NCBI GenBank assembly: GCA_902783735.1
Contig: CACZSE010000139.1
Span: 1 to 14,817 of the forward strand
Source: an uncultured Lachnospiraceae bacterium
GTDB taxonomy: Bacteria > Bacillota > Clostridia > Lachnospirales > Lachnospiraceae
Length of the DNA: 14,817 bases
Reading direction: 5' to 3'
Shown: in pieces, positions 1 through 6,505 of the stretch
How positions within the stretch are numbered: position 1 is the first letter of the stretch
How the letters are laid out: each line of letters starts with the position of its first letter
The notes under the pieces: generated by a model
The model's input: the letters and a program-made list of their open reading frames with translations, nothing else
What the model was told of the DNA's origin: nothing
The model's database searches: none
Made by a program: the position numbers and the translations under genes

Positions 1-2
1 TG

Positions 3-305
3 CTTGTAGTCTATGGAGAGATAGACGAATCCATTCCGAAGAATTTCGATGATAGCGCAAAGACAGCTCTTGATCCCGCTATTGAGGACGTCCTTGATTA
101 CATGGCTTCTTCAAACGGACTTAAGATGCAGTCCGAAGACGAGATAGAAAACGGTTCGATCATCAGCAAGTACGGAGCGGACTCGGATAAAGATATTGTG
201 TGGGGCGTAGTTGTGAAGGATGCGAAGCACGCATGGTATACTGAGGAGATTGACGGCTTCAATACGAATGAGCTTGTTCTGGAATTCTTCGAGAACTGGA
301 GATGA
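3..305 (+). CDS. Alpha/beta-hydrolase (esterase/PHB-depolymerase-like), C-terminal part, 5' end missing
   Basis: The frame is open from the first complete codon at position 3, so this is the last ~100 residues of a longer protein; the internal ATG at 102 is not the start. Two stretches fit the end of an alpha/beta-hydrolase. One is VVYGEIDESIP near the cut end, which resembles the segment carrying the catalytic acid (G-x-x-D-x-x-x-P). The other is DAKHAWYTEE about 30 residues before the stop, where the His fits the catalytic base, followed by an amphipathic last helix (LVLEFFENW) that often closes such esterases. The nucleophile Ser would lie upstream, outside the window. Substrate is unknown; other serine-hydrolase subfamilies are possible. 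The likely terminator is the hairpin at 412-454. Confidence 0.6.
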   Translation, partial: LVVYGEIDESIPKNFDDSAKTALDPAIEDVLDYMASSNGLKMQSEDEIENGSIISKYGADSDKDIVWGVVVKDAKHAWYTEEIDGFNTNELVLEFFENWR

Positions 306-411
306 TCGTATAATTCAGATATCGGACTTTATGAAAAATAGAAAATCTCTCTGATGCTGTTCTTAGAGTGTGTGAAAGTTTTTCTGTAAATGAGATATCC
401 TGAGATAATTG

Positions 412-454
412 ACGAGCTGTATGACGGTAGGATTACCGTTGTCCAGCTCGTTTT
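412..454 (+). terminator. Strong hairpin, probable intrinsic terminator
   Basis: ACGAGCTG (412-419) pairs with CAGCTCGT (444-451), and the inner arms ACGGTA (424-429) and TACCGT (434-439) pair across a GGAT loop. The positions between add A-U and G-U pairs and one mismatch, giving a nearly continuous stem of about 18 bp followed by a short T run (451-454). It lies 107 bp after the hydrolase stop and most simply ends that transcript. The U-tract is short, so efficiency is uncertain. Its right arm is also the left arm of the inverted repeat around the downstream promoter. Confidence 0.6.
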
Positions 455-545
455 GGCATTCCGACAAAACTGAAATATAGTATGCTTAAATACTAACATA
501 ATCCTTGACGAAAGCAACGGGGATATGTATAGTCAAAACGAGCTG
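444..545. repeat. 12-bp perfect inverted repeat flanking a promoter
   Basis: CAGCTCGTTTTG at 444-455 is repeated as its exact reverse complement at 534-545, with 78 bp between the arms. The spacer contains the complete promoter at 505-533, whose -10 ends one base before the right arm. The arrangement matches an invertible promoter segment, but no recombinase gene is visible in the window, and the left arm is also half of a terminator-like hairpin. The repeat is observed directly; the function is inferred. Confidence 0.6.
505..533 (+). promoter_or_regulatory. Near-consensus sigma-A promoter facing the chromate-transporter pair
   Basis: TTGACG (505-510), a 17-bp spacer and TATAGT (528-533) give a near-consensus vegetative promoter. 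Transcription would start near 540, inside the right arm of the inverted repeat, and run towards the gene at 698. It is the best promoter in the region before the chromate-transporter genes. Confidence 0.6.
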
Positions 546-697
546 AATAATGATCTTTACCATCATTCAGTCTGTTAACAAGAGCTTAGTTTACATAAAA
601 TCGAGCAGATATTGAATACACCGTGTTGACAGCGCACCCTCCTTTCAGTGTTTATGCGGGTTAGAAAAACGGTATATTTGAAAGAGAAGGTGTCTGA

Positions 698-1270
698 ATG
701 TCCGTACTTATTGAACTATTCTTAACCTTTGCAAGGATTGGAACATTTACCTTCGGCGGAGGATATGCGATGCTCTCGATCATCGAGAACATCTGCGTGG
801 AACAGAAAAAATGGATAACGCATGATGAAATGATGAATATAACGGTAATCGCTGAATCGACTCCCGGACCGATAGCGATCAATTGTGCTACGTATGTAGG
901 TTACAAGAGAGGTAAGCTTACCGGCGCATTTTTTGCGACACTTGGAGTGGCCATACCTTCGTTCATTATTATCTTTGCCATATCCATGTTTCTGGAAGGA
1001 TTTTTAGAGATCGTATGGATCGCACATGCATTTATGGGGATCAAGATAGCGGTGGGTATACTGATCCTTGATGCAGCTTTAAAGATGATCGGAAAGATGA
1101 AAAAGAAACCGTTGCAGGTAGGGATCCTATTGGCTTCATTTGCGGTGATAACGCTTATAAATATGCTGAAGATACACTTGTCATCAATAGTGGTGATGCT
1201 TACGTCGGCACTTGTCAGTGTTGCCTTCTTTATTGTCCAAAAAGGACATGGAAAGGAGGAACAGATATGA
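698..1270 (+). CDS. chrA: Short-chain chromate transporter (CHR family), first subunit
   Basis: Predicted 190-residue integral membrane protein made of a single CHR domain. The diagnostic motifs are present: FTFGGGYAM at residues 17-25 and ESTPGPIAIN at 53-62, followed by ATYVG at 64-68. The remainder is mostly hydrophobic helices up to about residue 180. Long-chain ChrA proteins have two such domains fused in about 400 residues; here the halves are separate genes, and short-chain CHR proteins are known to work as pairs. Chromate efflux is the family's known activity, but many anaerobe members are untested and the real substrate may be another anion. The start follows a GAGAAGG ribosome site seven bases upstream. 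The stop overlaps the next ATG as ATGA, indicating translational coupling. Confidence 0.9.
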   Translation: MSVLIELFLTFARIGTFTFGGGYAMLSIIENICVEQKKWITHDEMMNITVIAESTPGPIAINCATYVGYKRGKLTGAFFATLGVAIPSFIIIFAISMFLEGFLEIVWIAHAFMGIKIAVGILILDAALKMIGKMKKKPLQVGILLASFAVITLINMLKIHLSSIVVMLTSALVSVAFFIVQKGHGKEEQI

Positions 1271-1827
1271 TATACCTGGATCTTTTGATAGGATTTTTGG
1301 AAGTAGGAATGTTTTCGTTTGGCGGAGCATATGCCGCAATACCGCTTATCAGAGATGTAGTGTCGGCCCACGAATGGCTTGATGATGAGATGCTTTCTTA
1401 CATGATAGCTGTCAGTGAAAGCACGCCGGGCCCTATTATGGTGAATCTTGCAACTTATGTAGGCAGCAATAAGGGAGGGCTATTGGGAGCGTTTATTGCC
1501 ACTGCGGCAGTCATGCTTCCTGCATTTTTTATCATTCTTTTTATAATGGTGCTTGAAAAGAGTTTCCTTAAGAATCTTTATGTTCAGGCGATCATGCGTG
1601 GGCTAAAGCCGTGCGTGACCGGTATAATACTTGCGACCGGCGTATATATGATCTTAGGCAATTGCTATATAAAGACAGAGAAAAGTATTGATGTTACGGC
1701 AGTTCTCATTACCTGTGGTCTTGCGTTGATATATTTCGGCTTTCGAAAGTTTGTCAAAAAAGGTTTGTCGCCTATCGGTCTTATATGCCTCGCTGCCGTA
1801 GTCGGGGTGGCAGTCTATGGTATATGA
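1267..1827 (+). CDS. chrA: Short-chain chromate transporter (CHR family), second subunit
   Basis: Predicted 186-residue membrane protein, the partner half of the preceding CHR gene. It repeats the family motifs FSFGGAYAA (16-24) and ESTPGPIMVN (51-60), then ATYVG (62-66). The two proteins are clearly homologous but divergent, as expected for subunits inserted in opposite orientation in the membrane; that topology is family knowledge and not visible here. An AAAGGAGG ribosome site lies inside the end of the upstream gene, and the ATG overlaps its stop by four bases, so equal expression is likely. A clear terminator follows at 1857-1895, making this a two-gene unit. Confidence 0.9.
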   Translation: MIYLDLLIGFLEVGMFSFGGAYAAIPLIRDVVSAHEWLDDEMLSYMIAVSESTPGPIMVNLATYVGSNKGGLLGAFIATAAVMLPAFFIILFIMVLEKSFLKNLYVQAIMRGLKPCVTGIILATGVYMILGNCYIKTEKSIDVTAVLITCGLALIYFGFRKFVKKGLSPIGLICLAAVVGVAVYGI

Positions 1828-1856
1828 AATATCCGGGGCATTATTTATTTAAGCAG

Positions 1857-1895
1857 GAGCCGAGCTCTAAAACAATAAGAGCTTAGGCTCTTTTT
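1857..1895 (+). terminator. Intrinsic terminator of the chromate-transporter operon
   Basis: GAGCC (1857-1861) and AGCTCT (1863-1868) pair with AGAGCT (1878-1883) and GGCTC (1886-1890), with a small internal bulge and a nine-base loop, followed directly by TTTTT (1891-1895). It lies 29 bp after the second transporter stop. Confidence 0.85.
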
Positions 1896-1964
1896 ACATA
1901 CATTTATTGATATTACAGGGAAACCTGATCCTGTAAAGGCGGAAATACCACTGGAGGTTGCAAA

Positions 1965-1978
1965 GAGTCTTAAGACTC
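1965..1978. repeat. Perfect 14-bp palindrome upstream of the tetR promoter
   Basis: GAGTCTTAAGACTC is a perfect palindrome six bases before the upstream TetR-type operator. A second inverted repeat, TTACAGG (1913-1919) / CCTGTAA (1930-1936), lies just upstream. Either could bind another regulator or be part of a weak hairpin; no function can be assigned. Confidence 0.4.
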
Positions 1979-1984
1979 AAAAAC

Positions 1985-1997
1985 CGACTATTGGTCG
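1985..1997. promoter_or_regulatory. Upstream operator of the tetR cassette
   Basis: CGACTATTGGTCG has CGAC/GTCG arms around five bases. Its reverse complement, CGACCAATAGTCG, differs from the second site at 2041-2053 by one base. It lies just upstream of the -35 element. Paired near-identical palindromes around a tetR promoter are typical of autoregulation; binding by this regulator is inferred. Confidence 0.65.
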
Positions 1998-2006
1998 AAA
2001 AAGTTC

Positions 2007-2035
2007 TTGACATTGGAAAAACACTACGTTATACT
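2007..2035 (+). promoter_or_regulatory. Consensus promoter of the tetR-MFS-CPBP cassette
   Basis: A perfect TTGACA (2007-2012), a 17-bp spacer and TATACT (2030-2035, one mismatch to consensus). Transcription would start near 2042, inside the downstream operator, so repressor bound there would directly block initiation. A promoter this strong suggests transcription is limited by the repressor. Confidence 0.85.
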
Positions 2036-2040
2036 AAAAC

Positions 2041-2053
2041 CGACCGATAGTCG
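2041..2053. promoter_or_regulatory. Downstream operator of the tetR cassette, over the start point
   Basis: CGACCGATAGTCG is the inverted near-copy of the site at 1985-1997, with 56 bp between centres, roughly five helical turns. It begins five bases after the -10 and covers the expected transcription start. The GAAAGGGA ribosome site of tetR follows immediately. Confidence 0.7.
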
Positions 2054-2068
2054 AGAAAGGGAAATACA

Positions 2069-2680
2069 ATGAGAAAAGGTGAACGAAGAAAAGAGGAACT
2101 ATTAGATATCGCATATCGTATGTTCATATCGAAAGGATATGAGAATACCAGTGTGGATGAGATCATAGAAAAGGCCGGGATAGCAAAAGGAACATACTAT
2201 TACTACTTTAAGAGCAAGGAGCAGATGCTTGAAGAAGTCATTGGGATGATGATCGAAAAAGAAAAAAGATCCGCTGAAGAAGTATTAGATATGCCATTGG
2301 ATCCGATCATGAAGACCATGGGGATCATAAGATCCTTCACGCCTGAAGTTGACGAGCAGACTATTGAAGAGGCATTACATTCTCCCGAGAACATAGTCAT
2401 GCACGAAAAAGTAAAAAAGAGGCTTATTGAAGAAGCAGTACCGCTGCTTTCACAGGTTGTAGAAGAAGGGATCAAAGAAGGATTGTTTTATTGTGATCAT
2501 ATCCCTGAGAGAGTAAGGGTGCTTCTTGTAGTAAGCAATGAGATATTTAATGAAGAAACGTTTACAGAAGGAGATGTTCTGGTATTTATGGATATGATGG
2601 AAAAAATGTTAGGTGCAAATCCCGGTTCTCTTAGCGCCATTAAAAGTCTGATAGGCGGTGACAATGGAACAAAAGAGTAA
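2069..2680 (+). CDS. TetR-family transcriptional repressor
   Basis: Predicted 203-residue cytoplasmic regulator of typical TetR length. The N-terminus holds the TetR DNA-binding fold: a first helix (RKEELLDIAYRMF, 7-19), the G-Y-E-N-T-S turn (23-28) and a helix-turn-helix ending KGTYYYYFKSKEQ (about 27-52), the family signature. The remaining ~150 residues are acidic and helical, as in ligand-binding and dimerisation domains, which are too variable to name a ligand. It is the first gene of a cassette with an MFS exporter and a CPBP protease, and its promoter is bracketed by two matching palindromes. The expected role is ligand-relieved repression of its own operon. The 3' end overlaps the next gene by 17 bases. 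Confidence 0.93.
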   Translation: MRKGERRKEELLDIAYRMFISKGYENTSVDEIIEKAGIAKGTYYYYFKSKEQMLEEVIGMMIEKEKRSAEEVLDMPLDPIMKTMGIIRSFTPEVDEQTIEEALHSPENIVMHEKVKKRLIEEAVPLLSQVVEEGIKEGLFYCDHIPERVRVLLVVSNEIFNEETFTEGDVLVFMDMMEKMLGANPGSLSAIKSLIGGDNGTKE

Positions 2681-3899
2681 TTTTGGAAAGTTTATTCTCC
2701 TTTGGACAGGAGAACTCATATCCTCCGTTGGCGGAGGGTTAACAAGTTTTGGCCTGGGAGTATATGTTTTTAACATGACCGGGAGTGCTGCAAACATGGC
2801 ACTTGTTACCTTACTTGGGTTTTTACCAACACTTATCCTGGGTGTACCTGCTGGTGTTTTGGCGGATCGTTATGACAGAAGACTTCTTATGATGATCGGA
2901 GACGGGTGTTCGGCATTTGGTATCATCTATATTCTGATCTGTATGATAAATGGAGGCGCTTCACTTGTACAGATCTGTGTGGGAGTATTTATAAGTTCTG
3001 TATTTTCGGCGTTGTTGGAACCTTCGTTCAGAGCAACAATAACGGATATGCTTACGAAAGAAGAATATTCGAAGGCAAGCGGATTAGTATCTTTAGCCGG
3101 CAGCGCAAGATATCTGTTTTCGCCCGTGATCGCCGGATTTTTGCTTTCAGTCAGTGACATCAGACTGTTGCTTATTATTGATATTGCTACTTTTGCGCTG
3201 ACGATCATAAGTGCGGCTGTTGTCAGAAAGGGGATCGGTGCAGTTCGGGTCAAAAAGAAGGAAGGATTTATAAGCAGTCTGAAAGTTGGTTTTAATGTGC
3301 TTACCGAAAAAAGAGGGATCATGGTACTGGTTATCATATCTTCTGCGATAACCATGTTCATGGGAATGTTTCAGATCCTGGCAGAGCCGCTCATTCTTTC
3401 GTTTTCGGACGCAAAAACTCTTGGCATGGCGGAAACGATATGTGCCTGTGGCATGCTGGTTAGTGGTCTTGTTTTGGGGATTAAGGGTATTAAGAGCCGT
3501 CATGTAAAAATATTAAGCGTTTCACTCATGATGTCAGGTATCTTCATGGCGGGATTTGGTCTTTTTGAAAGCATTATTCCTATAAGCCTGTTTGGTTTCC
3601 TTTTCTTTTTATCCCTTCCCTTTGCGAACAACTGTCTGGACTATCTTGTCAGAACAAATATACCTGATGAGGTGCAGGGAAGAACGTGGGGACTTATCGG
3701 TTTTATTTCTCAGCTGGGATATGTTGTGGCATATACCGTATCGGGGACTGCCGCAGATATGCTCGGAGAGGTCACGGGGCTGGGCGTGGGAAGAGGATGC
3801 GCCATGGTTGTTATCACGGCAGGGCTATGTCTTGCGGTACTGGCACTTTTTATCCCGACACCGGCATGCATAAAGGAACTGGAAACGTGTTCGGTTTAA
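2664..3899 (+). CDS. MFS exporter (drug/metabolite efflux, MFS_3-like)
   Basis: Predicted 411-residue major-facilitator protein with about 12 membrane helices. The start at ATG 2664 is preferred over an in-frame GTG at 2658, because AGGCGG (2653-2658) sits at good ribosome-site distance; the gene overlaps tetR by 17 bases. The loop after helix 2 carries the MFS motif-A type sequence GVLADRYDRR (about 64-73). The N-terminal pattern (KFILLWTGELISSVG) resembles the macrolide-efflux/EntS-like branch. That branch exports drugs or small metabolites by proton antiport, but the substrate cannot be read from sequence. Control by the neighbouring TetR protein through the shared promoter is likely. Confidence 0.88.
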   Translation: MEQKSNFGKFILLWTGELISSVGGGLTSFGLGVYVFNMTGSAANMALVTLLGFLPTLILGVPAGVLADRYDRRLLMMIGDGCSAFGIIYILICMINGGASLVQICVGVFISSVFSALLEPSFRATITDMLTKEEYSKASGLVSLAGSARYLFSPVIAGFLLSVSDIRLLLIIDIATFALTIISAAVVRKGIGAVRVKKKEGFISSLKVGFNVLTEKRGIMVLVIISSAITMFMGMFQILAEPLILSFSDAKTLGMAETICACGMLVSGLVLGIKGIKSRHVKILSVSLMMSGIFMAGFGLFESIIPISLFGFLFFLSLPFANNCLDYLVRTNIPDEVQGRTWGLIGFISQLGYVVAYTVSGTAADMLGEVTGLGVGRGCAMVVITAGLCLAVLALFIPTPACIKELETCSV

Positions 3900-3927
3900 G
3901 GATTATAAAAGCAGAAAGGAAATGAAT

Positions 3928-4818
3928 ATGGAGATCACAAACAAAGAGATGATAAATGAAATGACGGATGTTAACGGAACAGAGCACACATATCGATATC
4001 GCCCGGTATTTTTCTTTTCCATGGCATACCTTTTCACATGGATATTCTGGATACCGGCGATCTTTGTTTCGCAGGATATCGGAGTGGTGCTGATGTTGAT
4101 GGGACTCATCGCTCCTGCGGTTGTTTCGACAGTTTTTGTACTGACATCGGGATCGGACGTTTTAAAGCAGGATCTTAAAAACAAGATGATCGGATTCTAT
4201 AAAGTAAAGTGGCTCAATGTCCTTATGGCTGTCATTGTATTTGCGCTAATTATAGTCTGCTCGATCCTTTTGTCTTTGGCGTTTGGTCAGTCGCTCGATC
4301 AGTTTGCATTCACCGAAGACTTCTCTTTTACGGGAGTTGGCATCGCGGGGGCTCTTATTACCATCTTGATCGCATCTGTTATCGAGGAGGTAGGCTGGAA
4401 GGGATATTGTGAAGATTCCATCGGAGAATATATGAACTGGTTTTGGGAATCCCTTATATTTGGAGTGATCTGGTCACTCTGGCACATACCGTTACTCTTT
4501 ATTTCCGGAACATATCAGGCAGGCCTGATGGTAAACCCGCTGTACGTGGTCAATTTCTTTATCAGCGGCATTCCTCTCGGATATATCATCACCTGGGTAT
4601 ATCTTGCAAGCGACCGATCAATCCTTGCATGTATGATCTTTCATCTTTTTGTTAATTTCATGCAGGAAAAGATCGCAATGACACCGGAGACAAAATGTGT
4701 TGAAACGATCATAGTGATCATTGCTACGGTTATTATCGTGGCTGCCAATAAAGATATGTTCTTTGAGACTCGACATGTGGGACATCTTTTGGAAACGGTA
4801 GGAAAGGCTGATAATTGA
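3928..4818 (+). CDS. CPBP-family intramembrane metalloprotease
   Basis: Predicted 296-residue multi-spanning membrane protein. ATG 3928 is preferred over ATG 3922, because the AGAAAGGA ribosome site ends at 3920, only one base before the earlier ATG. The three CPBP (Abi/Rce1-like) motifs are present: EEVGWKGY with the glutamate pair at 153-154, a His in SLWHIP (186), and HLFVN (His 239, Asn 243). The usual Arg of the first motif is Lys here (158). Family members include prenyl-protein proteases and bacteriocin self-immunity or maturation proteins; the substrate here is unknown. It is the third gene of the TetR-controlled cassette, 28 bases after the exporter, so it may protect against or process the compound that the exporter handles. 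Confidence 0.85.
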   Translation: MEITNKEMINEMTDVNGTEHTYRYRPVFFFSMAYLFTWIFWIPAIFVSQDIGVVLMLMGLIAPAVVSTVFVLTSGSDVLKQDLKNKMIGFYKVKWLNVLMAVIVFALIIVCSILLSLAFGQSLDQFAFTEDFSFTGVGIAGALITILIASVIEEVGWKGYCEDSIGEYMNWFWESLIFGVIWSLWHIPLLFISGTYQAGLMVNPLYVVNFFISGIPLGYIITWVYLASDRSILACMIFHLFVNFMQEKIAMTPETKCVETIIVIIATVIIVAANKDMFFETRHVGHLLETVGKADN

Positions 4819-4881
4819 TATAAAAGATCAAATAAGACAGCTTAATTTGTTATCATAGATATTTTCCTTTTGTTTAACCTG

Positions 4882-4890
4882 TGTTAATAT
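4882..4890 (+). promoter_or_regulatory. Candidate extended -10 promoter of the flotillin gene
   Basis: The 126-bp gap before the flotillin gene has TG-T-TAATAT at 4882-4890, which fits an extended -10 element. The matching -35 position (TTTTCC, 4862-4867) is poor. Small palindromes TTAAC-N4-GTTAA (about 4874-4887) and GTGAC-C-GTCAC (4920-4930) overlap or follow it; the latter sits just before the AGAAGGAGG ribosome site. No terminator is visible after the CPBP gene, so read-through from the efflux cassette is also possible. Confidence 0.35.
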
Positions 4891-4944
4891 TTTTTCATCA
4901 GGAGATAGTTGATGGTTAAGTGACCGTCACAGAAGGAGGAATAT

Positions 4945-6471
4945 ATGACACTAACAGCTATTATCATTCTTGCGATCGTTGTTTTTTTGGTGATTGTAGC
5001 GGCTGCCGGCTATGTTAAAGCACCGCCCGATAAAGCATTCATCATTTCTGGATTAAGAACAAAACCCAGGATCCTCATCGGTCGTGCGGGCATAAAGATC
5101 CCGTTTCTTGAAAGGGTAGACCGCCTTTATCTCGGACAGATGACTGTTGATATTAAAACAGAGCAGTCGGTTCCGACAAACGATTTCATCAATGTAAATG
5201 TGGATGCGGTTGCAAAGGTCAGAATAGGAACGGATCCGGATGCGATCCAGCTGGCTGCAAAAAACTTCTTAAACAAAACCCCGGCACAGATAACCCAGGA
5301 TCTTCAGGATTCATTACAGGGTAACATGCGTGAGATCATCGGTACACTTGCTCTTAAGACAATAAATACCGACAGAGATTCATTTTCCGATCAGGTTATG
5401 GAAAAAGCATCCCGTGACATGAATAAGTTGGGTATCGAGATCCTCTCATGTAACATTCAGAATGTTACGGATGAAAACGGACTTATCAGTGACCTCGGTA
5501 TGGACAATACCGCAAAGATCAAAAAGGATGCAGCTATAGCAAAAGCACAGGCAGACAGAGATGTGGCCATTGCACAGGCTGAGGCGGATAAGGCTGCAAA
5601 TGACGCCAGAGTCCTTGCACAGACTGAGATCGCAGAAAAGAATAATGCTTTAGCGATCAAGCAGGCAGAACTTAAAAAAGAAGCCGATACTAAAAATGCT
5701 GAAGCAGATGCTGCTTATGAGATTCAGAAGCAGGAGCAGGAAAAGACCATCCAGACGGCTACCGTAAATGCTCAGATCGCAAAGGCAGAACGTGAGGCAG
5801 AACTTAAACAGCGTGAAGTAGATGTAAAACAGCAGGAACTTGCCGCTCAGGTAGAGAAACAGGCCGATGCAGAGAAATACAGAGCCGAGAAAGCCGCAGA
5901 AGCAGATCTGATCAAACGACAGAAAAATGCCGAAGCTGAAAAATATGAGCAGGAAAAGAATGCCGAAGCCAAGAAAGCATTGGCAGAAGCTCAGAAATTT
6001 GCTGCTGAACAGGAAGCAGCAGGTATCAAAGCCAAATATGATGCCGAGGCAGCAGGTATTGCAGCCAAGGGTCTTGCGGAAGCAGAAGCCATAAAGGCTA
6101 AAGGTCTTGCAGAAGCAGAAGCTATGGAGAAAAAGGCCGAAGCCTATAAGAAATACAACGGCGCCGCAATGGCAGAGATGATGATAAAGATCATGCCTCA
6201 GATGGCAGCCGAGATAGCAAAGCCTCTTTCACAGATCGATAAGATCAATATCTACGGTACCGGTGACGGAACAAACGGAGCGGGTCAGATATCAGGTAAC
6301 ATGCCCATAGTTATGAAGCAGGTATTCGACACCATGAGCGAAGCAACAGGTGTGGATTTTACCGAGATCATGAGAGCAGGAACCTATGATGCGAAGGTAA
6401 CACGTAACGTAAATCTTTCCGGTGACGGTATGAATGTACGTGTTGAAGGATCCGGCAAGGATAAAAAATAA
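4945..6471 (+). CDS. floT: Flotillin (SPFH/band-7 membrane scaffold protein)
   Basis: Predicted 508 residues, close to the usual ~500 of full-length flotillins. One N-terminal hydrophobic anchor (about 4-24) is followed by the SPFH/band-7 domain (about 25-185, starting GYVKAPPDKAFIISG). Next comes a long Ala/Glu/Lys-rich coiled coil (about 190-400) with the EA-repeat character typical of flotillins, then a C-terminal region with an oligomerisation-like segment (AAMAEMMIKIMPQM) and a Gly-rich stretch. Flotillins organise membrane microdomains and influence membrane fluidity, secretion and signalling complexes. Many bacterial flotillin genes are paired with an nfeD gene, and none is adjacent here. 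AGAAGGAGG gives a strong ribosome site, and a terminator at 6506-6536 closes the unit. Confidence 0.93.
   Translation: MTLTAIIILAIVVFLVIVAAAGYVKAPPDKAFIISGLRTKPRILIGRAGIKIPFLERVDRLYLGQMTVDIKTEQSVPTNDFINVNVDAVAKVRIGTDPDAIQLAAKNFLNKTPAQITQDLQDSLQGNMREIIGTLALKTINTDRDSFSDQVMEKASRDMNKLGIEILSCNIQNVTDENGLISDLGMDNTAKIKKDAAIAKAQADRDVAIAQAEADKAANDARVLAQTEIAEKNNALAIKQAELKKEADTKNAEADAAYEIQKQEQEKTIQTATVNAQIAKAEREAELKQREVDVKQQELAAQVEKQADAEKYRAEKAAEADLIKRQKNAEAEKYEQEKNAEAKKALAEAQKFAAEQEAAGIKAKYDAEAAGIAAKGLAEAEAIKAKGLAEAEAMEKKAEAYKKYNGAAMAEMMIKIMPQMAAEIAKPLSQIDKINIYGTGDGTNGAGQISGNMPIVMKQVFDTMSEATGVDFTEIMRAGTYDAKVTRNVNLSGDGMNVRVEGSGKDKK
6064..6123 (+). repeat. Tandem 11-residue repeat inside the flotillin coiled coil
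   Basis: The segment AKGLAEAEA occurs at residues 374-382 and again at 385-393, a 33-bp period. The two 27-bp copies match at 23 positions, and all four differences are at third codon positions. The repeat is therefore conserved at the protein level and its DNA has drifted by synonymous changes. Confidence 0.75.
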
Positions 6472-6505
6472 TTGACGGATTTTATAAACTGCATGTTTTA
6501 AGCAT

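Larger units (their letters stand above)
306..697. other. 392-bp intergenic region with hairpin, promoter and inverted repeat
   Basis: No convincing gene is present: the only frame of note is a 62-codon minus-strand one at 329-517 that resembles nothing known to me. The region holds a long hairpin at 412-454, a promoter at 505-533 and an inverted repeat enclosing that promoter. It also has a small palindrome TAGTAT-N6-ATACTA (478-495), a bulged stem at 543-570, and a perfect TTGACA at 626-631 with only a poor -10 (TGTTTA, 649-654). A transcript starting near 540 would carry a leader of about 158 nt before the chromate-transporter start at 698. No known riboswitch class is recognisable in that leader. 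Confidence 0.7.

Noticed and set aside
329..517. 62-codon minus-strand frame in the first intergenic region
   Set aside because: It crosses the hairpin and the promoter, has no clear ribosome site and no recognisable motif.
626..654. TTGACA at 626-631 as the main chromate-transporter promoter
   Set aside because: The -35 is perfect but the -10 position reads TGTTTA with few consensus bases; the promoter at 505-533 is much better.
901..1371. 156-codon minus-strand frame opposite the chromate-transporter pair
   Set aside because: Antisense shadow of two well-supported CHR genes, with no family features of its own.
1867..2009. Stop-free plus-strand frame of about 46 codons, protein-like near its end (ending IGRKSS), between the chromate-transporter genes and tetR
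   Set aside because: It has no start codon or ribosome site, runs through the terminator arm and into the operator region, and resembles no family I know; a frame of this length occurs easily by chance.
2658..2663. GTG at 2658 as the start of the MFS exporter
   Set aside because: It would overlap the AGGCGG ribosome site; ATG 2664 has normal spacing.
2927..3361. 144-codon minus-strand frame opposite the MFS exporter
   Set aside because: Antisense shadow of a gene with clear MFS motifs; its hydrophobic and Ser/Thr-rich content follows from the complementary codons.
5520..6160. Repetitive Ala/Glu/Lys codons as a DNA repeat array
   Set aside because: The repetition comes from the flotillin coiled coil; apart from the 33-bp period copy it shows no regular DNA unit and no CRISPR-like spacers.
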